From: an uncultured Novosphingobium sp.
Lineage (GTDB): Bacteria; Pseudomonadota; Alphaproteobacteria; Sphingomonadales; Sphingomonadaceae
Assembly: GCA_946886075.1 (NCBI GenBank)
Contig: CAMPHR010000012.1
Coordinates: forward strand, 1-64,000
Reading direction: 5' to 3'
DNA length: 64,000 bases
Shown here: piece after piece, positions 41,796 through 50,750 of the stretch
Layout: each line of letters opens with the position of its first letter
How positions within the stretch are numbered: position 1 is the stretch's first letter
Position numbers and translations under genes: made by a program
The notes under the pieces: generated by a model
What the model saw: only the letters and a program-made list of their open reading frames with translations
What the model was told of the DNA's origin: nothing
The model's database searches: none

Positions 41796-44306
41796 ATGGA
41801 AAGGTTCAAAAGGCGCTCCGTAGCGCCGCTTTTTGCAGGTGTAGCGTGTCTTGTTGTGATGAGCCCGGCGCAGGCGCAGACGGCTCCGCAGGCTGAAGCA
41901 GCCACGAATGCTCAGATCAGCGACATCATCGTTACAGCCCAACGCCGCGAGGAGCGCGCGCAGGACGTGCCGATCGTCATCAGTGCATTTTCGCCGGAGC
42001 GCATCCGCGATCTGAATATCACCGAGCCGCAGAAGCTGTACGGCAATGTTCCCTCGCTGGTGGTCGGCACCCAGGGTCAGTCCAGCCGCGATGTGCAGAG
42101 CTTCTCCATTCGTGGCCAGTCGACCGGTTTCCTGGCGCTGCCCTCAGTAGCGACCTACTTCAACGAAGTGCCGCTCATCGCCTCGATCAGCCTCAGCCTT
42201 CAGGGCGGTCCGGGGCAGTTCGTCGATCTTGAGAATGTGCAGGTTCTTTCTGGGCCCCAAGGCACTTTGTTCGGCCGCAACACGACCGGCGGCGCGGTGC
42301 TGCTGTCGGCGCACAAACCTTCCACGGATCATGCGGAAGGTTATATCCAGGGCTCCTACGGCAATTATGACCTGGTCAACATCGAAGGCGCGCTCAACAT
42401 CCCGCTTATCGAGGACAAGCTCGCCATTCGCGTGGCTGGTGCCTATTATGACCGCACCGGCTACACCCAGGACTTGGTCTGGGACAAGGACCGCGACAAC
42501 CAGCATTGGTACACCGGCCGCGTCAGCATCCTCGCAAAGCCGACGGAACAGCTCACCAACAATCTGATGGTCTATGGTTCCAGGTCGCGTAACAATGGTG
42601 CTGGTTATATTAACCGCGGTTTCCGCATCGGATCACTAGTTACCGGAAATTGCGCCACGCCAACCTGCGCAGCGATTTATAACCGGCAGACGGAAATCTC
42701 CCAGCAGATCGGCCCCCGCAGGACGCGGAGCGATGTCGACAGCTATGGTAATATCGACGCCTGGGGGGTCATCAACACGACCGACTTCGAGATTAGCGAG
42801 GCGCTTACGCTTCGTAACATCATAAGCTACCAGAAGCTGAAGTCCGATTATGGTAACGACAATGACGGCACGCCATTGCAGGCTTATCAGACCTCGCAAA
42901 GCGCCAACTTCCCGGACTTTCCGGTTGCTGGCTTGACCGACGAGTTCGGCATTCCGATTGCGGGCTATAATAATGAGGTCAACCTTACCGGACCACGCGA
43001 TTACCTGAAACAGTTCACCGAAGAACTGCAGTTGCAGGGAAAAGCGCTCGATAACCATCTTACCTATGCAGTCGGTGGCTTCTACATCGACACGAAACCT
43101 GCGTCGGTATGGCAGGGCGCAGCTGTCCAATTCTGCTCACCGAACAATACCGGTAATCCGGTTACCTGCGCGGGCAGTCGCGCCCTGAGCGGTGTCACCA
43201 ACAAGTCACGAGCCTTGTACGGCCAAGGCACGCTCGACTTCGGTGCATTCTCCCCCTCGCTTGAAAATCTGCGCCTGACCGCTGGGTATCGCTATACATG
43301 GGATACGGTGAAGGGCTTCAATGCCTCCTGGTCGCCGCTGGCCAATGGCACCGTGATTTGTTCGGTACTGGGCGTGACTCCGCGCCCCAGCCCCGCGGAC
43401 TGCCGCTATGACGCGACGCTGAAGACGAAGGCTCCCACCTGGACCATCGGCCTGGACTATAAGCCGGTCGATAACCTCATGGTCTATGGTAAGATCACAC
43501 GCGGCTACAAGGCAGGCGGCTTCAACTCGGTCGCCGTCAACGAGCAGTTCCGCACCTTCGACCCTGAAAAGCTCACCAGCTATGAAGCGGGCTTCAAGTC
43601 CGACTGGAACATCGGATCAGTACCGGGCCGCCTAAACGTCACCTATTTCTATTCCGATTATAAAAATATCCAGCGCCCTGGTTCCGACTTCAATCTCACC
43701 ACCTTTGCAGGCGGCGCGAAGATCCTGTCAGCCACCGCTACCATCCAGGGTATCGAGGCAGAAGCGTCTATCCGGCCGTTCGACGGATTGGAGATCGGCG
43801 GCACCTTCAGCCACACCGATGCTGACTACAAAAAGTACCAATTCACCTCGCTGGGCGCGGATCGTACCTGTCTTCCCGGCGGCGGCTTTGCAGTCGTTCC
43901 CTTTGGCGGCACGGTGGATGCGAGTTGCATCCCGTTCCAGTTCGTGACGCCCTATATCTACAATATCCATGCGACGGCGAAGCTGCCGATGGGCAAGGAT
44001 ATGGGCGAATTGTCCTACCTCATCAGCTATTCGCACTTTTCCAAACAGCATACGTCGCCCACGGGCGACCCGTCGTTCGAGCCGGGATCGACGCTGGAGC
44101 CCTACGGCCTCCTCAACATGTCCCTTGACTGGCGGAATATTCGCCAGACCGGCCTGGACGCCAGCTTGTTCGTCACCAATGCGACCAACAAGCTGTACCG
44201 GGTCGGCAATGCCAACAGCTATAACGGCCTCGGCATCTTCGCATCGCTATATGGCGAACCGCGCATGTACGGCGTCAAGCTACGCTACAGCTTCGGCGAG
44301 CGCTAA
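41796..44306 (+). CDS. TonB-dependent outer-membrane receptor, copy 2
   Basis: 836 aa. The signal peptide (RRSVAPLFAGVACLVVMSPAQAQ) is followed by the TonB-box region DIIVTAQRREERAQDVPIVISAF, a plug (LYGNVPSLVVGTQGQSSRDVQSFSIRGQ, VQVLSGPQGTLFGRNTTGGAVLLSAHKP), and a barrel of the common sphingomonad FecA/BtuB-like type (LMVYGKITRGYKAGGFNSV, YEAGFKSDW, YGVKLRYSFGER at the end). GGAGGAG 5 nt before ATG 41796 decides the start; the frame is open further upstream. There is no enzyme operon behind it, so the ligand is unknown. It is followed by a terminator. Confidence 0.92.
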   Translation: MERFKRRSVAPLFAGVACLVVMSPAQAQTAPQAEAATNAQISDIIVTAQRREERAQDVPIVISAFSPERIRDLNITEPQKLYGNVPSLVVGTQGQSSRDVQSFSIRGQSTGFLALPSVATYFNEVPLIASISLSLQGGPGQFVDLENVQVLSGPQGTLFGRNTTGGAVLLSAHKPSTDHAEGYIQGSYGNYDLVNIEGALNIPLIEDKLAIRVAGAYYDRTGYTQDLVWDKDRDNQHWYTGRVSILAKPTEQLTNNLMVYGSRSRNNGAGYINRGFRIGSLVTGNCATPTCAAIYNRQTEISQQIGPRRTRSDVDSYGNIDAWGVINTTDFEISEALTLRNIISYQKLKSDYGNDNDGTPLQAYQTSQSANFPDFPVAGLTDEFGIPIAGYNNEVNLTGPRDYLKQFTEELQLQGKALDNHLTYAVGGFYIDTKPASVWQGAAVQFCSPNNTGNPVTCAGSRALSGVTNKSRALYGQGTLDFGAFSPSLENLRLTAGYRYTWDTVKGFNASWSPLANGTVICSVLGVTPRPSPADCRYDATLKTKAPTWTIGLDYKPVDNLMVYGKITRGYKAGGFNSVAVNEQFRTFDPEKLTSYEAGFKSDWNIGSVPGRLNVTYFYSDYKNIQRPGSDFNLTTFAGGAKILSATATIQGIEAEASIRPFDGLEIGGTFSHTDADYKKYQFTSLGADRTCLPGGGFAVVPFGGTVDASCIPFQFVTPYIYNIHATAKLPMGKDMGELSYLISYSHFSKQHTSPTGDPSFEPGSTLEPYGLLNMSLDWRNIRQTGLDASLFVTNATNKLYRVGNANSYNGLGIFASLYGEPRMYGVKLRYSFGER

Positions 44307-44320
44307 GGCTTAGCTGAAAT

Positions 44321-44362
44321 AAAAAAGGGGCTGCCCGGCCGTTCCGCGCAGCCCCTGCTTTT
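44321..44362. terminator. Rho-independent terminator
   Basis: GGGGCTGC (44327-44334) pairs with GCAGCCCC (44348-44355). A poly-A tract precedes it and TGCTTTT follows, so it can work on both strands between the convergent TonB receptor and hybrid kinase genes. Confidence 0.75.
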
Positions 44363-44465
44363 CCGCAAGTGCGCTCAGCTGATTAGTTCTCCGATGGCTG
44401 TTCAATGAGCCCAGCAACTCAGCCAAGGCGGCCCGGCGTTCCATTCCGACATCCCACGATCACGC

Positions 44466-47426
44466 TCATGCCCCGATCGCAGAAAGAGCGTTCAGCAGTT
44501 CCTCTGCACGAAACGGCTTCGTCAGGCGGGGCAGATCGGGAGCCACTCCGTCGACATCTGCATAACCGGAAACGATGAGGCAAGGTAAAGCAGGGCGGAG
44601 GGAGCGCGCCATCCTCACCAGCTGCGTGCCATCCATTCCCGGCATCAGATGATCTGTCAGCAGCAATGTGAAGTCGGCACCCGTGTCGAGCGTTTCCAGC
44701 GCCTCTTCGGCTGAACCGACTTCCGTGACCTGGAAGCCCGCTTCCTCCAACATATGCGCCGTACTGGCCCGCACGGCTGCTTCATCGTCGACCAGCAACG
44801 CGCGGCCGCGTTCACTCGGCGCGGGCAATGTTGCCGTGACAGCGGCGGCTGCGGCAGTCGCGGCCTCATTGGCGACTGGCAGCCAAAGCTCCACGTTCGT
44901 ACCGAGCTGAGGCTGGCTGTAGATCAGCATTCCGCCACCCAATTGCTGGGCCAGCCCGTGAACCATCGACAGGCCAAGGCCCGTTCCCTTGCCGATACCC
45001 TTGGTCGAAAAGAAAGGCTCTATCGCGCGGGCGATGGTTTGAGCGTCCATGCCGACACCCGTGTCGGCCACTGAAATGACGACATAGTTGCCGGGGCGGA
45101 GATCGGCATGGTCTCCGGCGGCCTCTCTACTATTCGCGCTGATCCGCAACGTGCCCCCCTCCGGCATTGCATCCCGCGCGTTCACGCTCAGGTTAAGCAG
45201 CGCCATTTCGACCTGATTATAATCGGCGCGCGCAGGTGGTAGATCATGGGGCGCTTCAACCATCACCTTGACTTGCGGCCCGGTGGTGCTGGCCACCAGG
45301 TCACCCATTCCGGTAATGAGGCTGCGGACATCGATGGCGGTCGGCTGTAGCGGCTGGCGTCGTGCAAAGGCCAACAGCCGCTGCACCAGCGTCTTTGCCC
45401 TTTCCGCTGATTGCAGCGCCCCTGCGATCAGCTGGCGTTCCCTGTCGCTGCCCACCTGCCTGCGCGTCAGAAGGTCGAGCGAACCGAGGATCGGTGTCAG
45501 AAGATTGTTGAAGTCATGCGCGACCCCGCCGGTAAGCTGTCCGAGCGCCTCCACTTTCTGAGCCTGTCTTAGCTGCTCCTCCGCTTCTGCCAGGCGGCGC
45601 TGCTCCGCAACCCGGTCGGTCACGTCATGCACGATCTGATAGGCGCCAATCTGACGCCCGGCGCTGTCGCGCAAGGTGTTGAAGGTCATGTCGAGGGTGC
45701 GAAGGCCCCGCTCTGGATGCCCGAACTCCTCGACAAGTGTAAATTCCTCGCCGCGCAGCGCGCGCGCCCAGGTTCGCCGCACATGGTCCCGCTGGTCTGG
45801 CATCTGGTCAAAGGCTTCGAGCATCGAGGCGCCGATAGTCGGGCGGATGCCGTAGAGAGCCTCAAAGGCGTCGGCGGCCGCCCTGTTTATGGCCAGCCAT
45901 CGCAATTCCAGATCCGCGACGAAGATCATGGCTGTCATATTTTCGATGACATCCGCCAGCAGCTTGCGCTCCGCCAGTCCCGCAGCGATGCGCTGCTCAA
46001 GCGTTTCGTTCAGGTCCCGCAGTTCCTGCTCGGTCTCCTTGCGTCTGCTTATGTCGATCGCGGTGCCGATCACGCGGACGCAGCGGTCGCCATCAAAGAC
46101 GCCTCGTCCCTTCGCCGCTATCCAGCGGATGATCCCGTCTTCCTTCCCCACCGTCCGATATTCAACGTCATAGACTGCCCTTACGGCCGGGTCGGACGCC
46201 GTAGAAAAGGCGGCGGCTGTGGCTTCGTAATCCTCGGGGTGCAGGCCGGCGTAAAAATCGGCGATCGTAACGGGCACATCGGCGGAAATTCCGAACATCG
46301 CCTTAACCCGGGGCGGCCAGAAAAGAGTCCCCCGGACGTGGTCCACATCCCATAGGCCAATCTCGGCGGCATCGATCGCGAGGCGAAGCTGCTCCTCGCT
46401 TGAGCGCAGATTGGCTTCGGCACCAACCCGCTCGATATGAGCCCATGATCGATCCGTCACTTCCCGGATCAGCGCCAACTCATAATCTGTCCAGGCGTGG
46501 GGCACCTTGTCATGGATGGCCATCAACGCGCGGAGCTTGCCGTTCTTGATCAATGGCATGCATATCGTTGCTGCAATGCCGATGTCCTGAAACGTCTTGG
46601 CTTCATGCTGAGCGATTTCAGCAAGAGTGTCGTTGATGATCAGCGGCCGTCCTGCGCCGAGTTCCTGAACGGCCAACTGTCCAAAGGCCGCGAGGCTGTA
46701 ATGACCCACGATCGATGGCGATCCGGGTGCGTGCCAGTCACCCCGGATCGTGAAGCCATCTTCGTCGTCCTCCACGTCTGCATAGGCGCAGTTGGAAATA
46801 GTGAGGTGCGTCCCGACCATCCGGGTCGTGACGCTGAGCACTTCGTCCGCATCATGCAGATCGGCCAAGGCCTGACCAAGCTCGTCGAGGAAGCGATATA
46901 ATTCTTCGCTTCGGGCCAATTGCTGTTCGGCAACTATCCGATGGGTGATGTCGAACACCATCGCCAAACTGCCTTGAGGTCGGCCGTTCCGATCGCGGAT
47001 GGGCACATATTCCAGGTCCATCCAGACTTTCTCGGCATGCCCCTTGCGCCAGAGTTCCAGTTCCTGCGCGCGAAAGCTGAGCGGCTGGCCTGCCAGCCCG
47101 GCCGCGATGACCTTTGCATTGAAATCCTCGGCTTCAGGCCAGATTTCAAGTAATTTCCCGCCCAAGGCAGCCGGATGCCGGGGCCCGCACACCTCCGCAT
47201 AACCCTCATTATAAACGATCACGCCATCGACGCCCCACAGCAACGCCATCGGCACAGCGGAAGAAACCAGTGTCTGCACGCTGAACAGCAGCTCAGGCGA
47301 CCAGCTTTCCATGGCGCCGAGCGGGGTATCGGCCCAGTCCTTGCTCCGGATCAGATCTCCGGTGCGGCCGCCGCCGATCAAGGCTGGCCGGTCATGATCT
47401 TGGGCTGGTTCGATCTTCATGCGCAT
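44466..47426 (-). CDS. soluble multi-PAS/GAF hybrid histidine kinase with receiver domain
   Basis: About 986 aa with no membrane helix. Order: an N-terminal PAS-like domain (~25-160), a GAF domain (~180-335: ATICMPLIKNGKLRALMAIHDKVPHAWTDYELALIREV), a PAS with PAC (~345-470: IGLWDVDHVRGTLFWPPRVKAMFG), a second PAS (~490-615), HisKA with GQLTGGVAHDFNNLLTPILGSLDLL, HATPase with NLSVNARDAMPEGG, VADTGVGMD and KGTGLGLSMVHGLAQQLGG, and a C-terminal receiver with LLLTDHLMPGMDGTQLV (acceptor Asp). There is no adjacent regulator, so it is an orphan. ATG 47426 is chosen; the open frame further upstream reads antisense to terC and is discounted. Confidence 0.88.
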   Translation of the reverse strand: MRMKIEPAQDHDRPALIGGGRTGDLIRSKDWADTPLGAMESWSPELLFSVQTLVSSAVPMALLWGVDGVIVYNEGYAEVCGPRHPAALGGKLLEIWPEAEDFNAKVIAAGLAGQPLSFRAQELELWRKGHAEKVWMDLEYVPIRDRNGRPQGSLAMVFDITHRIVAEQQLARSEELYRFLDELGQALADLHDADEVLSVTTRMVGTHLTISNCAYADVEDDEDGFTIRGDWHAPGSPSIVGHYSLAAFGQLAVQELGAGRPLIINDTLAEIAQHEAKTFQDIGIAATICMPLIKNGKLRALMAIHDKVPHAWTDYELALIREVTDRSWAHIERVGAEANLRSSEEQLRLAIDAAEIGLWDVDHVRGTLFWPPRVKAMFGISADVPVTIADFYAGLHPEDYEATAAAFSTASDPAVRAVYDVEYRTVGKEDGIIRWIAAKGRGVFDGDRCVRVIGTAIDISRRKETEQELRDLNETLEQRIAAGLAERKLLADVIENMTAMIFVADLELRWLAINRAAADAFEALYGIRPTIGASMLEAFDQMPDQRDHVRRTWARALRGEEFTLVEEFGHPERGLRTLDMTFNTLRDSAGRQIGAYQIVHDVTDRVAEQRRLAEAEEQLRQAQKVEALGQLTGGVAHDFNNLLTPILGSLDLLTRRQVGSDRERQLIAGALQSAERAKTLVQRLLAFARRQPLQPTAIDVRSLITGMGDLVASTTGPQVKVMVEAPHDLPPARADYNQVEMALLNLSVNARDAMPEGGTLRISANSREAAGDHADLRPGNYVVISVADTGVGMDAQTIARAIEPFFSTKGIGKGTGLGLSMVHGLAQQLGGGMLIYSQPQLGTNVELWLPVANEAATAAAAAVTATLPAPSERGRALLVDDEAAVRASTAHMLEEAGFQVTEVGSAEEALETLDTGADFTLLLTDHLMPGMDGTQLVRMARSLRPALPCLIVSGYADVDGVAPDLPRLTKPFRAEELLNALSAIGA

Positions 47427-47624
47427 CAGTGAATAGCCGATCTGAATTTGGTTGGACAGGCCAAGCACATCGCGTGACACCCTGATGCTCGATTTACGAC
47501 CAGGTCGCCAAGACACATGGCAATATAACTTAATGCATGTTGTGTTGGGTCCGTTTGCCAATTGCGCGCGTTTCCGATGTCGAAAGAATAGGGTCGGTCC
47601 TTTGTGGCCGTAGAGGAGACGTTG

Positions 47625-48605
47625 ATGGGTTGGCTGTTCGTTGATTGGCTTGGTACGCCGCTTTGGCTGTGGCTGAGCTTCCTCGGCATCGTGGCTCTGA
47701 TGTTGGCCATCGACCTGGGCGTCGTGCATCGCAAGTCAAAGGAGATCGGCGTCAAGGAAAGCCTGCTGACTTCCGCTGTCTACATCCTGCTCGGCGTGGC
47801 GTTCGGCGGCTGGATCTGGTGGCACATGGGCGCGACGGCGGGCATCAACTATTTGACCGGCTTCGTGGTCGAAAAGAGCCTGGCGATGGACAATGTCTTC
47901 GTCATCGCGATGATCTTCACCTACTTCTCTGTTCCGCGCATCTACCAGCATCGCGTGCTCTTCTGGGGCATATTGGGCGTCATAGTGCTTCGCGCCATCA
48001 TGATCGGCGTGGGAGCCGCCTTGGTCGAGCGGTTCAGCTGGGTGCTGTATGTCTTCGCCGCCTTCCTGATCCTGACGGGCGTGAAGATGTGGCTATCTGC
48101 GGACAAGGAGTATGACGTCGCCGCCAATCCGGTCTTGAAGTTCGTGCGCCGTCACTTCCGCGTAACCGACACGCTCCATGGCGAGCACTTCTGGATAAAG
48201 CAGACCGATCCGCGCACCGGAAAAGCAGGCTGGTACATGACGCCGCTCATGCTGGCGTTGCTGATGGTGGAAATCGTGGATGTAGTATTTGCCGTGGACA
48301 GCGTGCCCGCGATCTTTGCGATCACGACCGATCCATTCATCGTCTACACCTCAAACATCTTCGCCATTCTTGGCTTGAGGGCGCTCTACTTCGCGCTGGC
48401 GGCGATGGTCGATCGCTTCCACTACCTGAAATATGCGCTGGCCGTGCTGCTGGTCTTCATCGGGTCGAAGATCTTCGTCGCCGACGCGCTGGGCCTCGCC
48501 AAGATCCCGCCGGTTGCGTCGCTATCCGTGACATTCGCTATCCTTGCCGCAGGGATCGGCTGGTCATTGTGGAAAACCCGCGAACGGCCGGGTGTGGCTG
48601 CTTGA
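47625..48605 (+). CDS. TerC/Alx-family integral membrane protein
   Basis: 326 aa with about nine helices. TerC motifs: LGIVALMLAIDLGVVHRKSKEIGVKESL, EKSLAMDNVFVIAMIFTYFSVP, QHRVLFWGILGVIVLRAIMIGVGAALV, MLALLMVEIVDVVFAVDSVPAIFAITTDPFIVYTSNIFAILGLRALYF. Intramembrane Asp residues (MDN, AVDS) are typical of this group, which exports metals such as Mn(II) in several bacteria; older tellurite-resistance naming is historical. GAGGAG 6 nt before ATG 47625 decides the start. I see no clear yybP-ykoY riboswitch upstream. Confidence 0.9.
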   Translation: MGWLFVDWLGTPLWLWLSFLGIVALMLAIDLGVVHRKSKEIGVKESLLTSAVYILLGVAFGGWIWWHMGATAGINYLTGFVVEKSLAMDNVFVIAMIFTYFSVPRIYQHRVLFWGILGVIVLRAIMIGVGAALVERFSWVLYVFAAFLILTGVKMWLSADKEYDVAANPVLKFVRRHFRVTDTLHGEHFWIKQTDPRTGKAGWYMTPLMLALLMVEIVDVVFAVDSVPAIFAITTDPFIVYTSNIFAILGLRALYFALAAMVDRFHYLKYALAVLLVFIGSKIFVADALGLAKIPPVASLSVTFAILAAGIGWSLWKTRERPGVAA

Positions 48606-48637
48606 GCGTGCGCTTCGGTACCATCGGAAGGAACCTG

Positions 48638-49663
48638 CTATGCCGCTGCTCGAAACTTGCTGATCATGTCGCGGATGGTCACTCCGGCGTCCATAGACGT
48701 ATAAATACGCATCGGACGGCTACCCGGCCTGTCCTGATAAGCCCCGTCCGTCGTCAGAAATGGCGTAGACTTCAGAATGTAGCGGCTGGACGACGCATCT
48801 GGCTGAATCGGCGTCATTAGCGCGGTCAGGGTCACCAGCGGACTGTCGCCCAGCACATAGACTTCTGATCGCGGGAGGTCGGCAAGGCCCACGATGTTCG
48901 CGAGCTTCGCTTGGGTCAGGGCCAGTTCCTGTTTCAGAAATCGTCCCAACCGGCTGAAGGCCGCGAGTTCATCGACTTCCGCTGACGTGAACAACATCTG
49001 TCGATAGGCGTCGCGCGGCACCTGCCAGATTTCGATATCGGATTCATTGAAGATTATCTGAGCGGCCAACGGGTCGATCGCGAAGTTGAACTCAGCCTCT
49101 TTTGGCCCCGGTGGAGGATAGGCGAGACCGGGATGTTCGCCTCCACCTATCCACACAAGCTTGATCCGCTTTCCAATCCATGGCTCCGCAAGCCAGGCAA
49201 GCGCCAATTCGGTAAGGCCTGCCCCGGCGGCATAGACAAGGGGCTCTCGCCTATCCTCCCGCAGCGCCTCGTGAACGATGGCTGCCGTCGCGGGACTGGC
49301 CTTCCACATAGTTCGCGAAGCAATTGGTGACTCTGCTCCCACAAACAGATCGTGGCGGTCGGCGCGGCTCATCACCTTCAACAATTCACGCGCCTTGGCG
49401 ACTGCCGCCGATGCCGATGCCGGACCGCCGAACTGCAGAGGAAGGTGCGAACCGATGATGATGGGGATGTCCACGGACGTGCAGAGCAGGTGGTGGGCCA
49501 GTTGAAACAAGCCGTCCGGATCACCGGCAAAGTCGTTATCCACGATGACGCGCGCCGCGGCAGATTTCCCCGGCTTGGCCGCCGATCCAGCTGGCGTCGC
49601 CATGGCGAGCATGAGGGCGGCGCTAGAGTCGATGAATTGCCGACGGCTGACCTGGAATCGCAT
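48638..49663 (-). CDS. exported nucleoside hydrolase (IunH-like)
   Basis: 341 aa. A twin-arginine leader (SRRQFIDSSAALMLAMATPAG) is followed by a nucleoside-hydrolase fold. The calcium-site motif is VIVDNDFAGDPDGLFQLAHHLL, a variant of DTDPGxDD. Later come DLFVGAE, PLVYAAGAGLTELALAWL, KLVWIGGGEHPG, EFNFAIDPLAAQIIF and YVLGDSPLVTLTALM. The enzyme would split N-glycosidic bonds of nucleosides outside the cytoplasm, releasing ribose, which the island's ribokinase/RpiB could use; the genes are not adjacent. A 19-bp perfect palindrome lies 72 nt upstream. Confidence 0.85.
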   Translation of the reverse strand: MRFQVSRRQFIDSSAALMLAMATPAGSAAKPGKSAAARVIVDNDFAGDPDGLFQLAHHLLCTSVDIPIIIGSHLPLQFGGPASASAAVAKARELLKVMSRADRHDLFVGAESPIASRTMWKASPATAAIVHEALREDRREPLVYAAGAGLTELALAWLAEPWIGKRIKLVWIGGGEHPGLAYPPPGPKEAEFNFAIDPLAAQIIFNESDIEIWQVPRDAYRQMLFTSAEVDELAAFSRLGRFLKQELALTQAKLANIVGLADLPRSEVYVLGDSPLVTLTALMTPIQPDASSSRYILKSTPFLTTDGAYQDRPGSRPMRIYTSMDAGVTIRDMISKFRAAA

Positions 49664-49734
49664 ATCTCACATTCCTCTCCCCTCTTTTGATGAGAGCTGC
49701 CGGACAGGAAGTAAAATATCGAGCTGGGGATATG

Positions 49735-49753
49735 CCATAGGCTCAGCCTATGG
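49735..49753. promoter_or_regulatory. perfect 19-bp palindrome upstream of the nucleoside hydrolase
   Basis: CCATAGGCTCAGCCTATGG is symmetric about C49744 (9+1+9). It lies 72-90 nt upstream of the nucleoside hydrolase start and 87 nt past the methyltransferase stop. It fits a LysR-type T-N11-A site (ATAGGCTCAGCCTAT) but the binder is unknown. Confidence 0.55.
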
Positions 49754-49839
49754 TGTAAACGTCTTGCTGGGCTCCTCGGGCGGCAGCTGATTTTTGTCTG
49801 CTGCCCAGCGATAGGAGGCCGGGGGAAGAGAATATCCCC

Positions 49840-50661
49840 CTACTGCAGAGGCTTCCGGAATTTCAGCGTCATGCGGTCGCTTTCACCGACAGCGAGATAT
49901 TTCGCCCTGTCCGCATCGCCTTTTGCGAGAGTGGGCGGCAGGGTCCAAACGCCATTTGGCCAGTCTGCACCATCCTTCGGATTGGCGTTGATTTCCGAGG
50001 CTCCCAAATATTCGAAGCCCGCTGCTTCCGCCAGACGCCGAATGGTCGAGACTTTGAGATAGCCACTCTTCTTTTCCAGCGCGCTGTCGCGGTCTTCGGG
50101 CAGTCGATGATCGACGATGCCGAGCGTCCCACCGGGCTTTAGAAGATCATAAAAGGCCTTGAAGGTTGCTGTGTCCGTACCGGCCATCACCATATTGTGC
50201 ACGTTCCGGAAGGTGAGCAGCGTATCGACGCTGCCCGCCGGGATCAGGGCCGTTTGATCGGGATAGGAAACCAGCTTGACCTTGTCGTAAACGCCCGGCT
50301 TTGCGGACAGGAACTTCCGGTAGTTTTCAAGATATCGCCCTGCTGGCTGGAGCGCATATAATGTTCCTCTCTCCCGCAATAGAGGCGCGAGGATTTCGGT
50401 ATACCAGCCGCCGCCGGGGCTATATTCTACTACCGTCTGGCCGGGCTCGATACCAAAGAAGGCAAGCGTTTCTGCTGGATGGCGATATTTATCGCGTTCT
50501 TTGTTGGCAGCGCTTCGGCTGGGCGCTGCGACGGCGGCTGCAATCGCGTCTCCCCGCTCGGTTTTGGCATGTCCGGCATGACCGGCATGCTGTGCCGCAA
50601 GTGGCAAGACGGGTAGGGCCAGGGCAGTCAGCAGCAGGCCAGCGCGCGCAAGACGGTTCAT
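49840..50661 (-). CDS. exported class-I SAM-dependent methyltransferase-like protein
   Basis: 273 aa. A Sec signal (RLARAGLLLTALALPVLPLAAQ), a His-rich HAGHAGHA stretch, then a methyltransferase fold: ETLAFFGIEPGQTVVEYSPGGGWYTEILAPLL (motif I), GTLYALQP, VDTLLTFRNVHNMV (motif IV region), FYDLLKPGGTLGIVDHRL and RRLAEAAGFEYLG. It matches the COG4798-type 'predicted methyltransferase' group, whose members often carry signal peptides. SAM is not expected in the periplasm, so the real activity is open. ATG 50661 is chosen because the signal starts there; an AGAG site is weak. Confidence 0.84.
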   Translation of the reverse strand: MNRLARAGLLLTALALPVLPLAAQHAGHAGHAKTERGDAIAAAVAAPSRSAANKERDKYRHPAETLAFFGIEPGQTVVEYSPGGGWYTEILAPLLRERGTLYALQPAGRYLENYRKFLSAKPGVYDKVKLVSYPDQTALIPAGSVDTLLTFRNVHNMVMAGTDTATFKAFYDLLKPGGTLGIVDHRLPEDRDSALEKKSGYLKVSTIRRLAEAAGFEYLGASEINANPKDGADWPNGVWTLPPTLAKGDADRAKYLAVGESDRMTLKFRKPLQ

Positions 50662-50750
50662 CCGTGATACTCTCTTTGTCGGCAACACCCCTGATTTGGC
50701 CTTGCCAATCATGAATAGCAAGCCGTCCCCGCAGTTCAGAAATAAGGACG

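Noticed and set aside
47427..47624. Possible yybP-ykoY manganese riboswitch before the TerC gene
   Set aside because: I could not find the conserved internal-loop sequences of that riboswitch; a covariance-model search would settle it.
47427..47729. N-terminal extension of the hybrid kinase by about 100 codons
   Set aside because: It reads antisense to the terC start region, is Gln/His/Arg-rich and has no domain; the kinase fold begins after 47426.
49782..49805. GGCAGC/GCTGCC stem as a terminator for the methyltransferase gene
   Set aside because: Only 6 bp with a T-rich loop rather than a T-rich tail; too weak to call.
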